From contig CM055883.1 in NCBI GenBank assembly GCA_029582165.1, positions 20,182,501 through 20,246,500 of the forward strand: a stretch of 64,000 nucleotides of DNA, in the 5' to 3' direction. This DNA is from Portulaca oleracea. Taxonomy: Eukaryota > Streptophyta > Magnoliopsida > Caryophyllales > Portulacaceae. The notes beneath the pieces are model-generated. The model was not told where the DNA came from and did no database searches. It was given only the letters and a program-made list of their open reading frames with translations. Both the position numbers and the translations under genes were made by a program. This document shows positions 55,885 to 64,000 of this stretch, in pieces. Numbering within the stretch: position 1 is the stretch's first letter; each line of letters begins with the position of its first letter.

Positions 55885-57410
55885 ACAAATGTTGTTTCGG
55901 CTCTCCTACTCACCTAGCACATTCATGCGGTTAATGGATTAAGTGTTGAGATGTTTCTGGGAATTTCGTGGTGGTGTATTTTGACGACAGCTTGGTTTAT
56001 TCCAAAAACTAGGAGGTTCATGTGCAACACCTCAAGGAGGTCTTTGAGGTTTTTCGGGCACAGAAGCTCTAAGGAAAATTGGAGAAATGCGAGTCCTTCT
56101 CACCGATGGTGACCTTCTTAGGATACATGGTGTCCCAAGATGGAATCTCTTTGGATAAATCAAAGGTTGAAGAAATCGAACTTGACCCACACTGTCCACT
56201 ATTACCGAAGTGCGTAGCGTCCATGGGCTCGCCTCATTCTAACAGCATTTTATCCAAAATTTCTCCACACTTATGGCCCCCATCACTGAATGTTTGAAGA
56301 AAGGAGTCTTCACATGGAGGCCCAATGCTCAAAAGGCCTTCTAAGACATCAAGGAAAAGCTATCTAGTGCCCCAGTCCCAGCACTCTTGAATTTCGATCA
56401 TTTGTTTGAGGTTAAGTGCGATGTGAGCCACATGGGAATTAGTGCGGTCTTGATACAAAACAAGAGACCCATTGCTTTCTTTAGTGAAAAGCTTCATAAA
56501 AATCAAGACTCAACTAAAACACTTATGCCAAGGAATTCTACGCCATGGTCTGAGTCCTTGATCATTGGTTGCATTATCTCTGGGACAAGAAGTTCATCTT
56601 GCATTCAGACCATGAGACCCTCAAGTACCTTAACGGCTAACACAAATTGAATGTCTGACATGCCAAATGGATAGTGTTTATGTAATCCTTCAACTTCATG
56701 GCCAAGCATAAGATGGGGAGTTCCAACATCGTGGTTGCATTGACGAACTTTCTCGAAGGTATTCCTTGTTATCTATTGTTGAAGCTTAAGTGTTTTGGTT
56801 TCCTTGCATGAAAGAGTATTACAAGAGTGATCCCGATTTTATTCCTTTCTTTGTGGATGGAAATGTTGACCCTAAATTGCCCTTTGTGAAACATGATGGA
56901 TTTCAGTTTATGGGCAACAAACTATGTGTTCCCCATTGTCCCCTTAGAAAATTGATTGTAAAATTGGTGGATGGTGGTTGGTCAGGAGGATATTTTGGAT
57001 TTAACAAAACCGTTGACATTCTTAGGGATAATTTGTTTTGGCTTAAAATGGTTGGTGATGTGCAAGATGTGGTGTCTAAGTGTGCTGAGTTTCACAAGGC
57101 TAAGAGTCATTTCCACCTAGGGCTGTATACCCCTTTGCCAATTCTCAAGGCCCTTAGGAGGATGTTAGCATGGATTTTATTGTTGCTTTGACAAGGACCA
57201 TTAGAGGTGCTGATGCTATTATGGTTGTGGTGGATCGGTTTAAAAAGAAAAAAAGAAAGCTCAATTTGTTGCTTGCTCAAAGACCGACGATGCGGACCAC
57301 ATTGCTCATTTGTATTTTTGAGAAATTGTCAAGCTACATCTCATTCCTAGGACTATTGTGTCCGATCAAGATACTGAATGTTGGGGAGGAAGCTTTTGTT
57401 TAGCACCGCT
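55885..57410 (+). pseudogene. Ty3/gypsy pol remnant (RT, RNase H, integrase)
   Basis: A plus-strand decayed pol with several stops and frame changes. Reverse transcriptase: LSYSPSTFMRLM, the catalytic YFDDSLVYS near 55980, HVQHLKEVFEVFRAQKL and FLGYMVSQDGISLDKSKVEEI. RNase [19 protein letters not shown] and PIAFFSEKL near 56400. Integrase: GYFGFNKTVDILRDNLFW, the C..C zinc part KCAEFHKAKS, then MDFIVAL and MVVVDRF at 57170-57240, ending before the rest of the catalytic core. No gag, LTR or primer site is recognised. It is an old truncated insertion, opposite in strand to all other LTR elements here. Confidence 0.75.
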
Positions 57411-57699
57411 TATCACCCAAATGAGAGACAAGTGGAGTATCAAATAACATAACTTTATTATTTGGTTAATCAAATAAATCAACATATATATCTATATACA
57501 TATACAATTTAGATTTTGAAGTTTAGACTATAGATATTATACAATGCATTAGAACAAAAGAATTTTTATTTACCGAATACTTTTCACAATGTGTCACAAA
57601 ATACAATAATGAAAAGCATTTGTAAATTTGATCTTACTCTATCATCCAAACACTAAACAAAACAAAAAAGGAACAATATAATGTACTTGCCAAAAGAAA

Positions 57700-59107
57700 A
57701 AAAAGGGCAAAATGCCCCATGCGACAAACACCAGTTTCAACTTTGAAATAAATTGTTAGTGTTGCTGTCATTTTAGTAATCTACTCTAGACCCCTTGACA
57801 CAAGAGTAGCCCTGCCCTAAAACTCAAACGGCTGCCCTCCCAACTCTCGAGCGCCTCCGCCCCCGCCTCCCTGCGCCGGTCTTCCAAATATCCGCCGCCT
57901 CTACCTGCCTCACCGAGTCCCCTTCCCTCCTTGGTAATTCTTCCGTTTTCCCCAAAAACAATTAATAAAAATTAGTTTAACTAGTTGCTTTCAATATTTT
58001 GATTATTGCTATTTTTTACAATCGCTTTGTTGCTCTGAATCTCTAAACCCGAGTTTGTAATTAAATGATGTGAAGCGTAGCGTAGCGTTTGGCATGTATG
58101 TAAGGGTCGTAGAACTATCGGGTATTTCTTTAATAAATGGTTAATGCAACTGTTTGTGAAATATCGGTAGTGTGTGTGTGTTTGGAATTGGTATTTGTTC
58201 GTGAAATGTTGGTTAGTATGTGTTTGGAATTGATACGTGTCTGGACAAGTAGAGAAGAGTTAAAGTTAGTTAGATTAAATTCGCAAGGTTGAGACCAGCA
58301 CGGAAGAAAAATGTTAAGTGCTGTTAATCTCGTTGATTATTAGATTGATTGGATGGATATTGAGATGAGAAACCTGGTGTAGAACTGTAGATTCTTATGT
58401 TGTCTTGGCTTATATTGTATGTGTGCAGTATGCTTAATCCTTAGTCCTCACTCAGTCTAGCTCAAGTCATGTATCCAACCCTACATAGAACTTTATAGAA
58501 GGAAGATACATTGATAGGTGAAGGTGGTTGGGTATTATTGCAATTGTGCAGGGGAGAATGTTTAAAGAAAATAAGTGGGTGATTTTGTGGTGTTCAAATC
58601 TTGAAGCGTCAGCCATCAAGCCCTTATCTTAAGAGTGGTTGATTTTTGATTTTATGATCCTTAACCCTACTACTTCTTAGTGTGAAGTATTCCTCAATTT
58701 GGACTCATTACCCAAGGATATAACTTCAAGCAGCATGTCTTAAAGCTCATGTTTGTTAACATTTCGAGCAGCGTTCCACTATTCATATTGCTCATGTTAG
58801 GCTGCTTGCTCCCCTTTCTTGTTTGTTCCTGCCCCAGGAAAAGAGAGGGGGGGGGGGGGGGAGGTATACATTGTCCATGCTATCTTGCACCTAGAGCTTA
58901 ACCAGTGCTCCTTGCCTCCATTTCACTCTCTGTTTCACTTTTCTTGCATTGGGTGGTTTTTGTTAACTTAGGAATCACACAAGCAAAACTAAGGGATTCT
59001 TTTTGTTTAACCTCAGGTTGTTTGTTTTGTGTAATAATTTTTTTGGGGTTCGGTGCAGCTGTTGCTCAATCTTTCTGCTGTGTTGCTTTGTTCAACCTCT
59101 TGTCATC
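57700..59107 (+). promoter_or_regulatory. Promoter and 5' leader of eIF6, with a leader intron
   Basis: A GC-rich, pyrimidine-rich stretch at 57810-57933 is typical of a plant 5' leader. It ends in a possible splice donor (TTG|GTAATT at 57934). A possible acceptor (GGTGCAG at 59052-59058) lies 49 bp before the ATG. The intron of about 1.1 kb would sit in the leader; it contains a G-run at 58849-58861. Transcription start and promoter boxes cannot be fixed from sequence. 57420-57700 is AT-rich with no gene. Confidence 0.4.
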
Positions 59108-62100
59108 ATGGCAACAAGTAAGCATTTCTTCCCCTTTTTTCGCTTTGCATTTTCAGCGTGCCATTGATTTGAATACTGGATAATTGTTCTGCTATTGGGT
59201 GAAGAATGAGGTTTTTAGTTGACCCAAAAATGTAAAAGAAAGCAGTGTTTAAGTGCAACCTGAGTGTACACTGTAAACAATAGGCTGCCTAGTTGGGTTA
59301 TAAAATCATTGTCCTTTTTAGGTATTCGATCAATATCTGACTCTACAATGTGTTGTATTTTATGACCTTCCTGGTGCCTGCCCTTTGGAATTAGGTTATG
59401 AGATTGTGGGAATTTGTTTGCATAAATCTTGGAAATGTTTTTCATAACGATGCTTTATATGGCATTCATATGCCTGCATTTATTGAGATCACTCCACTAT
59501 TTTCTGTGGAATCTCTGCGGTTTGTGCCTTTTCTGTTTGCGTTTTACTATGGGGAGTTTTTTCTAAAAAAATTCTTTTACTTCATTTTTGCAGGGCTTCA
59601 ATTTGAGAACAATTGTGAAGTGGGTGTATTCTCCAAGCTGACCAATGCATACTGTTTAGTTGCAATTGGTGGTTCAGAGAACTTTTACAGGTTTGTTTTC
59701 TTGAGTTTATGACACTTATACGTTATGTTAATTTGGTTTGGAGATTCTAATGCTGTATGAACATGAACACACATCGCAGTACTTTTGAGGCTGAGTTGAC
59801 AGACCACATTCCGGTTGTGAAAACCTCCATTGCCGGAACAAGAATCATTGGCCGGATGTGTGCTGGTGAGTATTATCAATAGGTTTTAGCAGATCACTTC
59901 TAGCATGGAATAATTGGTTGTATCTTGAGAAATATAGACATGAATATATATTTCTCTTGGTTGCAGGAAACAAAAATGGGCTACTTGTGCCTCACACCAC
60001 TACTGACCAGGGTAAGCGCTGCAAATACTGTCATTCAATTCCCAGTTCCTTCCATAAATGTGTTCTAAAATGTCTAAGATGCACGGACTCGGACTCGGAC
60101 ACGAGACACGGATACGACACGACACACTCGGGCACACTCGGTTTTTTAAAAAATAAGGACATGACATGTAGTTTGACATGTACCCTAATTTTATATAGTG
60201 CGTCATAAAATATAAAATTCTATCTTGAAAATGTTTGTCAATAAATACTATATATAAAACATAAAATTTATGGAAGATGGATAAAGTTATGTGAAAGAGC
60301 GACAAATGTATGTGTAAGATGGTAAAGCAACATGCAAGAACAATGATTTTTTGGAAAAAGGATATCATAGTCGAAAATGTTTCTAGAGGTAGGGTAGCTG
60401 AAAATGTAATGCCCATAAATGATTCGGAAGCATCCGAAGGCTGACATTCGCATGTCCACAATGAGCCCTCCAAGTGTCAGATGTTTGTTTTGATAATTAT
60501 TTAGAGCACACGTTTTTTCGCGTGTTTAACACGTGTCCAAGGATTGTCCGAGAGAGTTGGTGTTGGATACGTGTCTGACTTGGATACCTGAGGCTAAAAG
60601 AAGTGTTTGTGCTTCATAGTAAAATGTGATGAATTTTCATCTGGTCATTTACTTTCTATTTGGTTGCTTCTGCCTTCTTGACATGTGAATGTGTTTCTAG
60701 ATAAGGGGTTCATTGGTGAGATACCGTCTGGCTCTTGTGAATTTTTCTGTAGCTATCTGTTCCCTTTCTTGTTGAACGTGTAATGTGATATGTAATTTGG
60801 TTGCTTCTGACTCGTTTGGGGAGTTTTTGTATGTAATCATGTCGTTAATTTGTCTCCATTCATTTGAAAAATTCTGACCAATTGAAGGATACTGTTGATT
60901 GGTGCCTATGTGTTTAGAGCAGCTTCTTCCAGGTGATTTAGTCCTAATGTTTGTGGTTTCCAAATATCGTGTCTTGGTAGCTGCTGTTAGGTGTTAATAA
61001 TAGTAGGTGATGCAAACCTTTATCCACGTTTGAGTCTGCATTGCCTTAGACTCTTCTTGTGGAGGTATGTGCGAGCCTCATTACGTTCTACACTTTCACT
61101 TTCTATCCTAAGTAATTGTTGTGCTCTAACTTACTAAACTTGTTCATGTCAACCTCTACCTTTCGGCTGTTTGTCAATTTCTTCTGCTTAAATGTTCTGG
61201 TTGCTCTTAGTTTTTTTATGAATGCATCTCCCTTTAAATTTTCTGGCTGCTTTGCTGGCTTTTGCAAGTGTAGAATGTGATGTGTATTTGCATTGTGATT
61301 ATTTTGATATGATTGTACATGGATGGCTGGTTCTTTTTGGCTCATCTTCTGAATCAGGATGGAGGAACTAGAGATAGATGTGTGATGTTCGCTTGACCAA
61401 AATGTTCTTGATGCATTATTTGTATGAAAATATTAAAGAGGATTGAAGGCAATGGTATTGGTATAGTTAGTGCTCGGTGTTCATAGATGTCCTGAAATTT
61501 GAAAACATGAGCATTTTTTCCCCTTGGAGTACGGCGCTTATTTTCTTTTCATCTTCATGTTGTATAAACTTTGCTCCCATAATTTGCTGTCTGCTAGGAA
61601 ATAATCTGATTCTATCTACAGAACTTAAAGGTTAGGTTTGATGGTGACTTTTGTTGTAAATTTGTATTGTTCATGGATGAATGAGTCAATTGAAAAGGAA
61701 GGATATGTTACTTCTCTGGTTTGCTGAAATGAACAATGTTGGGAGTGTGGGAAAAATTTTATGCTTGTGGTTGGAATTTCTCCTGGTTGTGTGTAGATCT
61801 GACTCCTGAGCATTGGGCGTGGGACCCGCCCATCTGGACCTGCCCCAACCCAAAAATTTGTGGGTCAGAGCCAAATTTTGTTTGGGTCGACCCTACCTGA
61901 ACACTTCGAGGTCCGGTCTAATTAAGGTCAGTTCTGGTTGAGGTGCCTTAACCCAACCCAATCTGATCAATAAATATGTTACATAATGTTTCATAAAATA
62001 ATTAATTGGAACCATTGATGTTTGTAATAACTTAGATATTTGATGTTGAATTTTTTTTGGTTTCAAATTTGGAATTTTATTGGTGGATCTGTGTGTTGCA

Positions 62101-64000
62101 AACTTAAAATTTTAGAACCTTTTCCAATGAAAATGGATAAATTATAAAACATTAAGTTTCAGATTTTAGGGTAGGCTGACCTGATGACCCTTGAGGTCAG
62201 GGTCAGGCGTGAAGGAACCCCGGCCCAAAGTCTAGGTCAGGTTGGGTCCCAGTTGAGGGTCATGTGAGTTCCGACGTGACTGACCCGACCGGGACTTGAA
62301 CAGGTCTACTTGTGTGTAATAATCTCGGATATGAATTGTTTCATTTTATTTTATCTTGTCCTTTCTTTATTCAGTATTTTTATCTATTAGTGTACATAAC
62401 GGTCTTTTCTTTCTTTCTTTTTTCTTTAGAACTTCAACATTTGAGGAACAGTCTTCCTGATTCAGTAGTAGTTCAGCGTATTGAAGAGAGGTTATCTGCT
62501 CTGGGAAACTGCATAGCATGCAATGATTATGTTGCTCTCACGCACACCGATCTTGACAAGGTATGGTCTCTCATTTGGAGCATTTATCCTGATCCCTGAA
62601 AAATATGTGTTTTCTGGTTGATGAATAGTTGTCTCCTGTTAGATGCTTTGCGTGCTCTTGTGCAATCTACCTTATGTGTGAGTGGGACCTTCTGAAATTT
62701 GTAGTTTATTGTGTTACTATCTTTTAAGTCATTTACGTATTTGTTGGTAACTTTGAAGGTTTAAATTTGTTATCTAATTGGCATTTGCTTTGATAAATTG
62801 GTTGGTGATCCTGCTTAAAGTGACTATGAAACAGATGCCTATGGTTTTCGGATAGCAGGCTGGGCTCTTTGAATAGATCTCAGTTGCTTACATGATTGGA
62901 AACTGGCTCATAGTAACAGGCAACATTCTAAGCCCTGTTATTACAAGAATTGCTGTAAGTAGACCTGGCAGTTTCTGACCCGACCTGAACCTGCCCAAAA
63001 TTTCTGGGTTTTAAACACGATTTTTTCAACTAAACCCGAAGTATACCGAACCCGAAAATTAGCGAGTCAAACCTGACCCGCCTGCTTGACCCGAAAAATT
63101 AATTTTTTAAGCACAACTTTATTAGAATTTGTGATTTTTCTTTGTAATTTTTAACGTTAAACTATAAGCGCAACTTATTTATTTGTTATTTCTCTAATTT
63201 AAGTTAAAATAGTTACAATAATCTATCGTTACTAGAAAATAATTATATTTTATTATGTATATTGTGCAAAAAGTAGTATTTAGGAACCATTTTTTTAAAA
63301 GAAAATACGGAAAAAAGGTCGCAATCATAACCCGTTGGGTTGACCCGAAACCCGCCAGCCTGACCGAATTGACAGGTCTAGCTGTAACAGAAGCTAGATA
63401 AGTTTGATGAATCTTATATCTTATGGCCTTGTAAATTCAAATAGTGAGCTGCATTGAAAGTTGTGTACAAATCAAATCATTGTCATCTCACCCAAAAGAG
63501 CTGGGCATTTTTGTAGCTCTGAATGTCTGTTATGGGTTTCAAGCTCTAGATCTGGTACTTCCTAAAGCAGAAAGGCATGTCGGCTTGCACCCCCCTCCCT
63601 TTTCCCAAAACAAAAGGCATCCACTGTTTTCAAGGCATTTCTGATATAAACCCACTTGTTTGTATGACATTTTCCATAGCTTCATTTCTGCTGTTTCTGA
63701 AAGAGACGCGTTGTTCATCTTGTGTCACTCCAGGAAACTGAGGAGATTATAGCAGATGTTCTTGGTGTTGAGGTCTTCAGACAAACGATTGCTGGCAATA
63801 TTCTGGTTGGAAGCTACTGTGCTTTCTCTAACAAAGGGGGCTTGGTATGTGGCTTTTTTCCTTATCCATTCACTTTTCACTGCAGCAGGGATATCCTTCC
63901 AACCTCAAAAGAAAAAGGGGGGAGGGAAGTACAAGCATGTACCGAAATTATGATAATGTTGATGATATTGCCAGGTCCACCCTCACACCTCAATAGAGGA
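59108..64000 (+). CDS. EIF6: Eukaryotic translation initiation factor 6 (eIF6), partial at the right edge
   Basis: eIF6 binds the 60S ribosomal subunit, acts in its maturation in the nucleolus and keeps it from joining 40S too early. Exons: 59108-59117, 59594-59690, 59780-59865, 59967-60011, 62430-62560, 63734-63844 and 63975-64000 (cut by the window). All introns are GT-AG and the joined frame stays open for 168 codons of about 245 usual. It begins [19 protein letters not shown]. Other family blocks: [85 protein letters not shown], and [20 protein letters not shown]. The first coding exon has only 10 coding bases. Introns 4 (2.4 kb) and 5 (1.2 kb) are enlarged by MITE-like insertions. Confidence 0.95.
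60074..60619. mobile_element. MITE-like element in eIF6 intron 4 (8-bp TSD TAAAATGT)
   Basis: 546 bp. The ends CTAAGATGCAC and (reverse complement of the right end) CTATGAAGCAC form short inverted repeats. Both subterminal regions carry GACACG-type repeats in opposite orientation. Exact 8-bp duplications TAAAATGT lie at 60066-60073 and 60620-60627. The TSD length suggests the hAT superfamily. No coding capacity is seen. Confidence 0.7.
61794..62308. mobile_element. hAT-like MITE in eIF6 intron 4 (TAGACCTG ends)
   Basis: 515 bp. The left end is TAGATCTG and the right end, reverse complemented, is TAGACCTGTTCAAG. Subterminal regions are rich in GGGTC/GACCC repeats. 8-bp flanks GTTGTGTG (61786-61793) and CTTGTGTG (62309-62316) differ by one base. 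No open frame. Confidence 0.65.
62960..63380. mobile_element. hAT-like MITE in eIF6 intron 5 (TAGACCTG ends)
   Basis: 421 bp. Ends are TAGACCTGGCAG and, reverse complemented from the right, TAGACCTGTCAA. Subterminal GACCCG repeats occur, with an AT-rich middle. 8-bp flanks GCTGTAAG (62952-62959) and GCTGTAAC (63381-63388) differ by one base. Same family type as 61794-62308. Confidence 0.7.

Noticed and set aside
58849..58861. Run of 13 G as a quadruplex or regulatory element
   Set aside because: A single homopolymer in an inferred intron; length may be a sequencing artefact and nothing else supports a function.

Overview
The window is nuclear DNA from a flowering plant, probably a eudicot. 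The evidence is the spliced eIF6 gene with GT-AG introns at the right edge and plant-type retrotransposons: Athila-like gag, protease and ORF1, tRNA-Asp and initiator-Met primer sites, and an RRM-containing LINE ORF1. There are no bacterial genes. About 57 kb of the 64 kb is transposon-derived. I worked from motifs, target-site duplications (TSDs) and comparison of repeat copies within the window; no database search was possible.

Layout. 1-1233: right part of a family-2 LTR (ends ACCGAACA). 1560-1985: decayed RNase H-like LINE remnant (-). 2100-4902: LINE (+) with a broken RRM ORF1, no visible ORF2 and a poly-A end. 4927-10244: LTR element (-) with a decayed Athila-type gag, but with a family-2 LTR on the left (D) and a family-1 LTR on the right (C). 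10245-11553: LINE ORF2 fragment (-). 11554-28049: LTR element (-) with the opposite LTR mismatch (family-1 LTR A left, family-2 LTR H right), carrying an Athila ORF1 reading frame and a short gag-like frame. It is split by a complete 7.2-kb family-1 element B (15083-22239, TSD GTCCT). 28050-30180: no gene seen.

30181-55626: two family-3 elements (E1, E2) with Athila-type gag-protease and no reverse transcriptase, joined in tandem and sharing a middle LTR. E2 is split by a 12.8-kb insertion (37582-50344, TSD CTCCC). That insertion is a tandem array of a gag-only family-4 element F: four LTRs and three interiors. The third interior has an undamaged 808-codon frame. 55885-57410: decayed Ty3/gypsy pol (+). 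57700-64000: promoter, 5' leader and the first seven coding exons of eIF6, the only host gene recognised; its introns hold three MITE-like elements with 8-bp TSDs.

How the parts relate. Every LTR element whose orientation could be set lies on the minus strand, and none encodes a recognisable reverse transcriptase or integrase. They must have been moved by enzymes encoded elsewhere. The most unusual shared feature is a cluster of short GC-rich palindromes just upstream of the TATA-like box in the U3 of LTRs from otherwise unrelated families. Each family has its own palindrome, except that H and F share one.
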